From the NCBI GenBank assembly GCA_035353815.1, contig DAOQAG010000007.1, forward strand, positions 1-64,000: 64,000 nt of DNA, in the 5' to 3' direction. The DNA is from JAKPUX01 sp035353815 (lineage in GTDB: Bacteria; Zhuqueibacterota; Zhuqueibacteria; Residuimicrobiales; Residuimicrobiaceae). The position numbers and the translations under genes were made by a program. A model generated the notes under the pieces. The model made no database searches. It was given only the letters and a program-made list of their open reading frames with translations, and was not told the origin of the DNA. Numbering within the stretch: position 1 is the stretch's first letter; every line of letters begins with the position of its first letter. Of this stretch, positions 39,466 through 47,728 are shown in pieces.

Positions 39466-42362
39466 AGAAACGCGCCCCATTCCCTCACGATTTCGTACCA
39501 GAGCCGGAAGACGCTGCGGAGCAGTGGCATGAGCTGCCGAGCCGGCGGCGGTTTTTACGCCTGATGAGCGCTTCGCTGGCCCTGGCCGGGCTTTCGGCTT
39601 GCCGCAAGCCGGTGGAGAAAATCATGCCCTACGTCAAGGGGCTGGAGGAGAGCGTTCCCGGCCTGCCGGTGTTCTATGCGAGCACCATGCCGCATGGGAT
39701 CCATCCGGCTGGTGTGCTCGTCACCACTTTTGATGGCCGTCCCACCAAGATCGATGGTCTGGCGGTCCATCCTGCGGCGCTGGGCGGCTCCGATATTCAC
39801 ATGCAGGCTGCTGTCCTCGATCTCTATGATCCTGACCGCTCGCAGCAGCCGCAGCATGCCGGTGCGGGTGCCGAATGGGTGGATTTCACCGCGGCCTGGA
39901 AAAAAGAGCTGACCCAGCTGCAGAGCCGGGGCGGCGAGGGGCTGGCGGTGCTTACCGAGTCTTTCGCTTCGCCCACACTGAGCCGGTTGCAGCAGGAACT
40001 GGCGGTCGCCTTGCCCGGTGCGATCCGGGTATGTTGGGATGGAATCCAGGAGGAATCCCTGCTCGAAGCCGCCCGGGCCGCCTGCGGCCAGGCGGCCTAT
40101 CCTCTCGCCCATTTTGCCCGCGCCGAGGTGGTGGTCTGCCTGGATGCGGATGCCCTCTATGGCGAAGGCGAACATCTGCGCCACGCACACGGATTTGCCG
40201 CGAGCCGTGCGCTCGATGGGAATGGCGGCAGCATGAGCCGCCTCTATGTCGCCGAGCCCACCCTGACCCTGACCGGCGGTGCCGCCGATCACCGCCTGCG
40301 CTGCGAAGCCACGCGCGTAGCCGCTCTGGCCTCCGCCCTGGCCGCGGAGCTCGGACGGCAGGGCCTGACGCCGTTCGCCAACTGGCCGGCGCCTCACCTT
40401 GAAAACGCAGCGGAAGAGCGCTGGATTGCCGCGCTCGCCCGCGATTTGCTCGCCCATCGGGGCAAGGGGTTGCTCATCGCCGGCCGCCGTCAGCTGGCAG
40501 AGGTGCACCTGCTCCTCTTTGCGCTCAATCAGGCTTTGGGCCATCTCGGCACCACACTGGACTTTATGCCGTTGGCGCAGACCGCTTTGCCCGCGACGGC
40601 CGACTTGGCCCGTCTGACCGCGAAAATGGCGGCTGGAGAGATCACCCATCTCGTCATTCTGGGCGGAAATCCCGCCTATGCCGCTCCGGTCGATCTTGAT
40701 TTTGCCGCGGCGCTGCGCCGGGTCGGATTCAGCGTTCACCTCAGCGACCGTGTGGATGAAACCTCGATCCTGACGACCTGGCACTTGCCGGCGGCCCATT
40801 TTCTCGAGAGTTGGGGCGACTGCCGCAGTGTCGAAAGCCGCCTGAGCGTCATCCAGCCGATGATCGCGCCCCTGTTTGCCAGCCGCAGTGCCGCCGAAGT
40901 TATGGCTCTGCTGGCCCGGGGCGAGGAACATCACGGCTATGACCTGGTGCGCGAAACCTGGAAGGGGCTCCTGCCCGCAAGCGGATACGAAAAATCCTGG
41001 CGCCAGATGCTGCATGACGGAATCTCGCCGCTGGCGCCGGCCTCTCCCCTGCAGCCGGATCTGGAGCGGATCCTGGCAGAGCTGCGGCAGCAGCCGGCCG
41101 TTTCCTCCTCCCTGGACAAGCTGGAGGTCATCTTCCAGCCCTCCGCGCTCCTGGATGGCCGCTACGCCAACAATGCCTGGCTTCAGGAGGTGCCGGATCC
41201 CGTCACCAAGATCGCCTGGGATAATCCTGCCCGCATCAGCCATGAACTGGCCCGAGAGGCCGGATTGGCCAATGGAGAAATGGTGCAGTTGTCGCTTAAC
41301 GGCCGGTCGCTCCGGATCCCGGTCTGGATCGTCCCCGGCCAGGCCGTGCATTCGGTCACCCTGGAGTTGGGGTACGGCCGCACCCGGGCGGGCCGCGTCG
41401 GAACCGGGGTGGGATTCGATGTGGGTGTGCTGCGGAGCTCCGCCAGTCCGGGCTTTGCGGCGGGGGCCACGATCGCGCCTGCAGGTGGACGCTTTCCCAT
41501 CGCCTGCGCCCAGGAATATGCAGGCATGGCCGGGCGGCCGCTGGTGCGCCAGGCCGGGCTCGAAGAGTTCCGCCATAATCCCGGTTTCGCCCGCGCGGCG
41601 GTCGAACATCCCCCGCTGAAAAGTCTCTGGAAGGATCATGACTACAAAACCGGTTATCAGTGGGGGATGGTGATCGATCTGAACGCCTGCATCGGCTGCA
41701 ACGCATGCACCATTGCCTGCCAGTGCGAGAATAACATCCCGGTGGTCGGCAAAACGCAAGTGGCCAAGGGAAGGGAGATGCACTGGATTCGCCTCGACCG
41801 TTACTTTAATGGTACTCCCGATGATCCGGAGATGGTTCACCAGCCGGTTGCCTGCCAGCATTGCGAAACCGCTCCCTGCGAGCAGGTCTGTCCGGTCGGA
41901 GCGACGGTTCATGACCATGAGGGTTTGAATGTCATGGCCTATAACCGCTGTGTCGGCACCCGCTATTGCTCGAACAATTGTCCCTACAAGGCACGCCGCT
42001 TTAACTTTTTCGATTATACCCAAAAGATGGCCGAGCTGAGAAAGATGGTGCAGAATCCCGATGTCACCGTGCGCATGCGCGGGGTGATGGAAAAGTGCAC
42101 CTACTGCCTGCAGCGGCTCACTCTCGCCAAAAACAAGGCCCGGCTGGAGGGACGGAGAGTGGCCGACGGTGAAGTCAGGACCGCGTGCCAGCAGGCGTGT
42201 CCAACGGGGGCGATCACCTTCGGGAATCTGCTCGATCCGGAGAGTGCGGTCAGTCGGGCGCGCGCCTCGCAGCGGAGTTATGCCTTGCTGGAAGAGTTGA
42301 ATGTGCGGCCGCGAACCTGTTTTGCCGCGCGTCTGCGCAACCGTAATCCCGAGCTGGTTTGA
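39462..42362 (+). CDS. actB: ActB, molybdopterin-oxidoreductase-like plus Fe-S subunit of alternative complex III
   Basis: A 966-residue fusion. An N-terminal Tat-like signal (RRRFLRLMSASLALAGLSACRK) with a Cys that may be lipidated is followed by a molybdopterin-enzyme-like domain (about 60-690) that in known ActB proteins binds no cofactor. The C-terminal ferredoxin-type domain (about 725-966) has four clusters' worth of Cys: CIGCNACTIACQ, CQHCETAPCEQVCP, CVGTRYCSNNCP and CTYCLQR...CQQACP. Electrons from quinol pass through these to ActA/E hemes. The ATG at 39462 overlaps actA by ATGA; upstream in-frame ATGs are inside actA. Confidence 0.93.
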   Translation: MKKRAPFPHDFVPEPEDAAEQWHELPSRRRFLRLMSASLALAGLSACRKPVEKIMPYVKGLEESVPGLPVFYASTMPHGIHPAGVLVTTFDGRPTKIDGLAVHPAALGGSDIHMQAAVLDLYDPDRSQQPQHAGAGAEWVDFTAAWKKELTQLQSRGGEGLAVLTESFASPTLSRLQQELAVALPGAIRVCWDGIQEESLLEAARAACGQAAYPLAHFARAEVVVCLDADALYGEGEHLRHAHGFAASRALDGNGGSMSRLYVAEPTLTLTGGAADHRLRCEATRVAALASALAAELGRQGLTPFANWPAPHLENAAEERWIAALARDLLAHRGKGLLIAGRRQLAEVHLLLFALNQALGHLGTTLDFMPLAQTALPATADLARLTAKMAAGEITHLVILGGNPAYAAPVDLDFAAALRRVGFSVHLSDRVDETSILTTWHLPAAHFLESWGDCRSVESRLSVIQPMIAPLFASRSAAEVMALLARGEEHHGYDLVRETWKGLLPASGYEKSWRQMLHDGISPLAPASPLQPDLERILAELRQQPAVSSSLDKLEVIFQPSALLDGRYANNAWLQEVPDPVTKIAWDNPARISHELAREAGLANGEMVQLSLNGRSLRIPVWIVPGQAVHSVTLELGYGRTRAGRVGTGVGFDVGVLRSSASPGFAAGATIAPAGGRFPIACAQEYAGMAGRPLVRQAGLEEFRHNPGFARAAVEHPPLKSLWKDHDYKTGYQWGMVIDLNACIGCNACTIACQCENNIPVVGKTQVAKGREMHWIRLDRYFNGTPDDPEMVHQPVACQHCETAPCEQVCPVGATVHDHEGLNVMAYNRCVGTRYCSNNCPYKARRFNFFDYTQKMAELRKMVQNPDVTVRMRGVMEKCTYCLQRLTLAKNKARLEGRRVADGEVRTACQQACPTGAITFGNLLDPESAVSRARASQRSYALLEELNVRPRTCFAARLRNRNPELV

Positions 42363-42393
42363 TGCGTGATATTCCTCACTACAGGATGAAGAT

Positions 42394-43782
42394 TTGAGCT
42401 CGAGTTCACACACGCAGGAAGAGTGGATCCAGGGCCATCCGACTTTTTCCGGTTTGACCCAGCAGGTGAGCGGTCTGCTGGAGCGGCCCACGCCGAGGGG
42501 ATGGTATATTGCCCTGGCGGTGAGCAGCAGTCTGACCGTGGGGCTTTTGGCGCTGGTCGGGTATCTGGTGACCACGGGTATCGGGGTCTGGGGCAACAAC
42601 ATTCCGGTTGGCTGGGCATGGGATATTGTCAATTTCGTCTTCTGGATCGGAATTGGGCATGCCGGCACGCTGATCTCGGCTATTCTCTTTTTGCTGCGGC
42701 AGCAGTGGCGCACCTCGATCAACCGTTTTGCCGAAGCGATGACCCTTTTTGCGGTGATCTGTGCTCTGCTCTTTCCGACGATCCATGTCGGACGAGTCTG
42801 GCTGATCTATTGGCTCTTTCCGTTGCCGAACCAGATGTCGGTGTGGCCCAATTTCCGCAGCCCCCTGCTCTGGGATGTCTTTGCGGTCAGCACCTATTTC
42901 ACGGTGTCGCTGCTCTTCTGGTATGTCGGCCTGGTGCCCGATCTGGCCACCCTGCGTGACCGGGCCCGCAGCCGAATCAAAAAGATCGTTTTCGGCATCC
43001 TTTCCCTGGGATGGCGCGGCGGCAACCGTCAGTGGCAGCATTATGAGATGGCCTACCTCCTGCTCGCCGGGCTCTCCACCCCCCTGGTGCTTTCGGTGCA
43101 CAGTGTCGTCAGCACCGACTTTGCCACCAGCATCATCCCGGGTTGGCATACGACGATCTTCCCCCCCTATTTCGTCGCGGGTGCCATCTTTTCAGGATTC
43201 GCGATGGTGACCACCCTGGCGATCATCATGCGCAAGATATTCGATTTGCAGAACATCATCACCCTCCGCCATCTCGAAAACATGTGCAAGATCATGCTTG
43301 TCACCGGCCTGATGGTGGGCTACGCCTATGGTGTGGAGTTTTTTATCGCCTGGTATGGCGGCAATTTGTATGAACGCTTCACCTTCCTCAATCGTGCGTT
43401 CGGGCCCTATGCCTGGGGGTACTGGATCATGATCAGCTGCAATGTGCTGATTCCGCAGCTCTTCTGGTTCAAAAAGATCCGCACCTCCATTCCGCTGCTG
43501 TTCGCGGCCTCGCTGCTCATTAATGTCGGCATGTGGTTCGAGCGCTTTGTTATTATCGTCTCTTCCCTGTCGCGTGATTATCTGCCCGGGGCCTGGGGCT
43601 ACTACAAGCCCACGTGGGTGGATGCGGGTATCCTGCTGGGCTCCTTCGGGCTATTCTTCACCCTTTTCCTCCTCTTTGTCCGCTTCCTGCCGATCATTGC
43701 GATGTCGGAGGTCAAGGGAATCCTGCCGCAAGCGCATCCGGCAGAGCCGGCGGCGGCACCAACCCCTTCCAGGCAGGTCTGA
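42394..43782 (+). CDS. actC: ActC, NrfD-like membrane subunit of alternative complex III (TTG start)
   Basis: A 462-residue NrfD/PsrC-type integral membrane protein with about ten helices, which carries the quinol-binding site. Helix marks include GWYIALAVSSSLTVGLLAL, WDIVNFVFWIGIGHAGTLIS and MAYLLLAGLSTPLVLSVHS. The start is TTG 42394 with AGGA about 9 bases upstream; the region between the actB stop and this codon has no better start. A short Pro/Ala-rich tail ends the protein. The next gene starts two bases after its stop. Confidence 0.92.
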   Translation: MSSSSHTQEEWIQGHPTFSGLTQQVSGLLERPTPRGWYIALAVSSSLTVGLLALVGYLVTTGIGVWGNNIPVGWAWDIVNFVFWIGIGHAGTLISAILFLLRQQWRTSINRFAEAMTLFAVICALLFPTIHVGRVWLIYWLFPLPNQMSVWPNFRSPLLWDVFAVSTYFTVSLLFWYVGLVPDLATLRDRARSRIKKIVFGILSLGWRGGNRQWQHYEMAYLLLAGLSTPLVLSVHSVVSTDFATSIIPGWHTTIFPPYFVAGAIFSGFAMVTTLAIIMRKIFDLQNIITLRHLENMCKIMLVTGLMVGYAYGVEFFIAWYGGNLYERFTFLNRAFGPYAWGYWIMISCNVLIPQLFWFKKIRTSIPLLFAASLLINVGMWFERFVIIVSSLSRDYLPGAWGYYKPTWVDAGILLGSFGLFFTLFLLFVRFLPIIAMSEVKGILPQAHPAEPAAAPTPSRQV

Positions 43783-43783
43783 T

Positions 43784-44329
43784 ATGCCCAACCCGAAGCG
43801 TACTCTGGGGATGCTGGCCCAGTATGCCGGGCCCGGCGAGCTGCTGGCTGCGGCACGCCAGGTAGCCGAGGCCGGCTACCGCCACTTCGACTGCCATTCC
43901 CCCTTTCCCATTCACGGGATGGACGAAGCGATGCGGCTCAAGCGTTCACCGCTCGGCTTCATGGTGGGTGCTGCGGCTTTCGCCGGAGCAGTTCTGGCGC
44001 TGCTGCTGCAGGGCTGGACCAGTGCCGTCGATTACCCACTGATCATTTCCGGCAAGCCCTTTTTCAGCTACCAGGCGTTCATGCCGGTCACCTTCGGGCT
44101 GGCGGTATTGCTCGGTGCGTTCACGGCCGTGATCGGCATGCTGGCCCTGATCAAGCTGCCGCAGTTCTATCATGCGGTTTTTCATTCCGACCGATTTGCG
44201 CAGGTGACAACGGATGGCTTTTTTCTCAGCATCGAGGCCGGCGACCCCCTTTACGATCCGGAAAAGGTCCGCTCGCTGCTCTACGCCACCCGCGCCACCC
44301 GGGTTGAAGAGCTGCAGGAAACCGCCTAA
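43784..44329 (+). CDS. actD: ActD, DUF3341 subunit of alternative complex III
   Basis: A 181-residue protein with the DUF3341 signature: an N-terminal soluble part (AGPGELLAAARQVAEAGYRHFDCHSPFPIHGMD split by a GYRHFD motif), two membrane helices (about 60-80 and 100-125), and a C-terminal soluble part with FFLSIEAGDPLYDPEKV. It begins one base after actC (TGATATG), so translation is coupled. It is a structural subunit with no known cofactor. Confidence 0.92.
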   Translation: MPNPKRTLGMLAQYAGPGELLAAARQVAEAGYRHFDCHSPFPIHGMDEAMRLKRSPLGFMVGAAAFAGAVLALLLQGWTSAVDYPLIISGKPFFSYQAFMPVTFGLAVLLGAFTAVIGMLALIKLPQFYHAVFHSDRFAQVTTDGFFLSIEAGDPLYDPEKVRSLLYATRATRVEELQETA

Positions 44330-44348
44330 CCAGAGGAATAGACGCGTC

Positions 44349-44903
44349 ATGGCCCGAATGCCCCAATTTTTACTATGCCTTTTCCTGCTGGTTGCGGCGG
44401 CCTGTCAGCGCGGCGGCGAGTCCAACAAGCCCCCGGTGCATCCGGTGCAGGACATGGACCATCAGCCCAAATACAAGACCCAGGCGGCGAGCGCATTTTT
44501 TGCCGACCATGCGGCCATGCGCATGCCGGTGCCCGGAACTGTTGCTGCCGGCCCGCTGCACGAAGATGCGGCCTTTTACCAGGGCATGGACTCTGAGGGC
44601 CAGGCTGTCACGCATAGTCCGCTGCCGACAACACCCGAGCTGCTCGCGCGGGGCCGCGAACGCTTTGCCATCTTTTGCAAGCATTGTCACAGCCTGCAGG
44701 GTGATGGCCAGGGCACGGTTATCGCGCGGGGATTCATTCCGCCGCCGGTCTTCTGGGAGGAGCGGCTGAAGCAAGAAGGCGATGGCTATATTTTTGCCGT
44801 GATCAGCAATGGCGTGCGCACCATGCCCTCTCATGCCCACCAGATTCCGGCGGCCGACCGCTGGGCGATCGTCGCCCATGTGCGCACGCTGCAGCAGCAC
44901 TAG
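44349..44903 (+). CDS. actE: ActE, monoheme cytochrome c lipoprotein of alternative complex III
   Basis: A 184-residue lipoprotein: signal with lipobox VAAACQRG (Cys19), a linker, and one cytochrome c domain with CKHCH (about 117) and a likely distal ligand in RTMPSHAHQI. It resembles the ActE/cytochrome c of other act operons and probably hands electrons to an external acceptor. It starts 20 bases after actD with AGAGGAA upstream. Confidence 0.92.
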   Translation: MARMPQFLLCLFLLVAAACQRGGESNKPPVHPVQDMDHQPKYKTQAASAFFADHAAMRMPVPGTVAAGPLHEDAAFYQGMDSEGQAVTHSPLPTTPELLARGRERFAIFCKHCHSLQGDGQGTVIARGFIPPPVFWEERLKQEGDGYIFAVISNGVRTMPSHAHQIPAADRWAIVAHVRTLQQH

Positions 44904-44938
44904 TCCGTGAGCGCAGTCATCCTTTTTTAGATGGTGAT

Positions 44939-46108
44939 ATGAACGCTGAAGAACAGTATCTTTCCGGTATTCCACGCTACAGCCGTGTGGCGGTCTGTAT
45001 CGCTGTGATCGCCCTGGCCCTGAGCGCTGTGGGCGCTTTGCAAAATCCCACCCAGTTCTACCATTCGTGGCTCGTCGCCGTCGTTTTTGGCCTCACCATC
45101 GCCCTGGGCGCGCTCTTTCTGAACATGGTCTTTCACCTCACGGGCGCGCAGTGGAGCCTGCCGGTGCGCCGTCTGCTGGAGCACCTCGCCGCGATACTCC
45201 CCCTCCTGTTTGTGCTCTTTCTGCCGCTGCTGGGTGGCTTGCACGAACTCTATGAGTGGAGCCATGCAGAGCGTATGGCGCATGATCCGGTCGTGCAGCT
45301 GAAATCACCCTTCCTCAACGCGCCGTTTTTTATCCTGCGCGCCCTCATGTATCTTGCCATCTGGACCCTGCTGGCCTGGAGGCTGCGGCACCTCAGCCTG
45401 AAAGAAGATGCGACTCCCACGCCGGAGCTGGCCTCACGTATGCGCAAGCTCAGCGCAGCCGGGACCATTCTTTTCGCCCTGACGGTCACCTTTGCGGCGT
45501 TCGACTGGCTGATGTCGCTTGATGCCCGCTGGTATTCGACCATTTTCGGGGTCTACGTCTTTTCGGGATGCGTGGTCGCCGGGCTTGCGGCGGTCATTCT
45601 CCTGCTCCACTTTCTGCACAGCCAGGGCCATCTGCGCACGACGGCGGGACTCGAGGTCTATCACGATCTGGGGCGCCTGCTCCTCACCTTCATGATCTTC
45701 TGGGCCTACATGGCGGCCTCGCAATATTTTCTCATCTGGTACGGCAACATTCCGGAGGAGACCATCTGGTATCAGCACCGCTGGCACGGTGGCTGGCGCG
45801 CGGTCAGCCTGCTGCTGGTATTCGGTCATTTTGCGATACCCTTCCCCATTCTCCTGACGCGTTGGGCCAAGCGGAATGTGCGGGTTCTGAGTCTTTGCGC
45901 GGCCTGGCTGCTGCTGATGCACTGGGTGGATTTGAATTGGTTGGTAATGCCGACGCTGCATGCGGAAGGATTTGCGCTTTCATGGCAGGATCTGGCGGCG
46001 CTGCTGGGGATTCTGGCGAGTTCGCTGGGGTATCTCGGGTGGCTCCTGCAGCGTCATGCCCTGGCGCCGCGCGCTGCTGCAGCGCCGCCCGAAACGCCTG
46101 GGGCCTGA
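44939..46108 (+). CDS. actF: ActF, membrane subunit of alternative complex III
   Basis: A 389-residue polytopic protein with about ten membrane helices, related to ActC (for example HELYEWSHAE, AFDWLMSLDARWYSTIFGVYVF, and IFWAYMAASQYFLIWYGNIPEET). It completes the actABCDEF set. No cytochrome oxidase gene follows, unlike several other act loci; the next gene is convergent. The C-terminal Ala/Pro tail is low complexity. Confidence 0.92.
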   Translation: MNAEEQYLSGIPRYSRVAVCIAVIALALSAVGALQNPTQFYHSWLVAVVFGLTIALGALFLNMVFHLTGAQWSLPVRRLLEHLAAILPLLFVLFLPLLGGLHELYEWSHAERMAHDPVVQLKSPFLNAPFFILRALMYLAIWTLLAWRLRHLSLKEDATPTPELASRMRKLSAAGTILFALTVTFAAFDWLMSLDARWYSTIFGVYVFSGCVVAGLAAVILLLHFLHSQGHLRTTAGLEVYHDLGRLLLTFMIFWAYMAASQYFLIWYGNIPEETIWYQHRWHGGWRAVSLLLVFGHFAIPFPILLTRWAKRNVRVLSLCAAWLLLMHWVDLNWLVMPTLHAEGFALSWQDLAALLGILASSLGYLGWLLQRHALAPRAAAAPPETPGA

Positions 46109-46167
46109 ATCCGGCCCTCCCCGTTCGCGCCTGCTGTGCGACTGCGGCCGGCTTCCTGCGTGATACG

Positions 46168-47571
46168 CTAATCCGGTTCCGTGTGAATGATCACCCGGCC
46201 CAGATTGGGGATCTGGTGGCGCAGGGATTGCTCGATTCTTTCCGTCAGCAGGTGAGCCTCCTTGATCGGGAGATCCGCTGCCAGACTGTAGTGAAAGGAG
46301 AGATGAATCTCCCGGTCCACGCTGTGGACGAGCAGATCGTGAACCTTCATGCCGGAACTCACAACCTCCGGCAGAGCAAACAGGATACCGCGAATCTCCT
46401 CGGTGCTCGCCTGCTGCGTTTGGCGCCGCGACCATGAGTCGCCGACGGGTTCGATATGCGTGACGATCTGTTCGACCCCCGGGAGGATCGCATGCAGAGC
46501 CTCTTCGAAGCTGGTCGCTTTGGCATGGGCCTCTTCGAGGGTGAGTTCCTCGCTCACCTCGATGTGTTGCTCGAGATAGTCCTTGCCATGGACGGCGTAG
46601 ATGCGGATGCCGTGCACCGATATATTGAGGCGGGCGGCAGCGAGGCGGATAACCTGAAAGACCGACTCGTTGTCGGTCTCGATGGGGTCGAGGTGCACCA
46701 CCACATCGGATCCCGGGATGATTGTGTGCACCCGTTCTTCCACCGCAGCGGCGATATCGTGCGCCTGCTCGAGGCCGATGTCGCGGGCGACCATGACCGT
46801 GATATCGGCAAAGGCATCCGGGCCGCTATGGCGGGCGCGCACGCGGCCAACCTGCAAGACACCGGGGACGCGGATGACCTGGCCGATTTGATCGAGCAAG
46901 CCGGCGGGGACGGCATCGAGCAGGCCACCGACGGTCCGGCGTCCCAGCTCCAGGCTGACATAGATGACGATCGCCGCAACGATCAGGGCGGCGATGGCGT
47001 CGGCCTTGGCCAGCCAGGGGAGGCCACTGTGCCTGGATACGAGGACCAGCACCAGTCCGGCCAGCACAACCAGCGAAGACCAGATATCGGTGGAAAAGTG
47101 CAGGGCGTCGGCTTCGAGCGCCTGGCTATTGTATTTTTTTGCGGTCCGGTAGAGCGCGCGTGAGCGGCCATAATCGATGAGGACGGCGAAGATGACCACG
47201 GCGAAGGCCCAGATGTTCACCTCGACCTGGACTTCTTTGAAAAAGATGCGGTGGATGGATTCATAGACGATCCAGATGCAGGTGAGCAGCAGCAGGATCG
47301 TTTCGGCCAGGGCCGAGAGATTTTCGACCTTGCCGTGGCCATAGGTATGTTCGCGGTCAGCAGGTTGGCTGGAGATGCGGACGGCAAAAAGGGTTATTAC
47401 TGCGGCAATCAGATCGAGCGCGGAATGGGCCGCTTCGGCGAGGATGCCCAGGCTGCCCGTGACGATGCCGATCGCGAGCTTGAATCCCGTCAGTGCTACC
47501 GCTGCCAGGACAGAGGTCAGGGCTACGCGTCTTTTCTCCCGATCGCCGGACTTCTGCGAAATTGAATCCAT
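46168..47571 (-). CDS. Cation diffusion facilitator with three tandem cytosolic domains
   Basis: A 467-residue CDF metal exporter. The transporter part (about 10-215) has six helices, AEAAHSALDLIAA (HxxxD), HTYGHGKVE, and ADALHFSTDIWSS (D-x3-D/HD metal site). The C-terminal part (about 215-467) holds three similar domains, each ending in a IPG/IPN-V-(I/V)-H-(L/I/T)-(D/E)P phrase: HTIIPGSDVVVHLDP, HAILPGVEQIVTHIEP and RHQIPNLGRVIIHTEP. One such ZT-dimer domain is usual. The ATG at 47571 has GGAGAAGGA upstream; 19 extra codons upstream are rejected. Substrate is probably Zn, Co, Fe or Mn; not decidable here. Confidence 0.92.
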   Translation of the reverse strand: MDSISQKSGDREKRRVALTSVLAAVALTGFKLAIGIVTGSLGILAEAAHSALDLIAAVITLFAVRISSQPADREHTYGHGKVENLSALAETILLLLTCIWIVYESIHRIFFKEVQVEVNIWAFAVVIFAVLIDYGRSRALYRTAKKYNSQALEADALHFSTDIWSSLVVLAGLVLVLVSRHSGLPWLAKADAIAALIVAAIVIYVSLELGRRTVGGLLDAVPAGLLDQIGQVIRVPGVLQVGRVRARHSGPDAFADITVMVARDIGLEQAHDIAAAVEERVHTIIPGSDVVVHLDPIETDNESVFQVIRLAAARLNISVHGIRIYAVHGKDYLEQHIEVSEELTLEEAHAKATSFEEALHAILPGVEQIVTHIEPVGDSWSRRQTQQASTEEIRGILFALPEVVSSGMKVHDLLVHSVDREIHLSFHYSLAADLPIKEAHLLTERIEQSLRHQIPNLGRVIIHTEPD

Positions 47572-47637
47572 ATCGTGAGATTTCCTTCTCCAGGTGAATG
47601 GTTGGCACAAATCCGTTGTGCTATTCACACGGGGAGT

Positions 47638-47666
47638 AAGGTAGTGATTTTTTTTCGCATCGTCAA
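47638..47666 (-). promoter_or_regulatory. Promoter of the CDF gene
   Basis: On the minus strand TTGACG (47661-47666) and TACCTT (47638-47643) are 17 bases apart, about 70 bases before the start. Confidence 0.5.
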
Positions 47667-47728
47667 TCTTTTATGCGCGATTTCATGCCGGGGAGTTCGG
47701 CCCCGGTCAGTCCATCCAGGCGCCTCCC

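Noticed and set aside
39555..42722. 1055-codon frame opposite actB
   Set aside because: Despite its length it is the antisense of a confirmed gene and shows no domain features.
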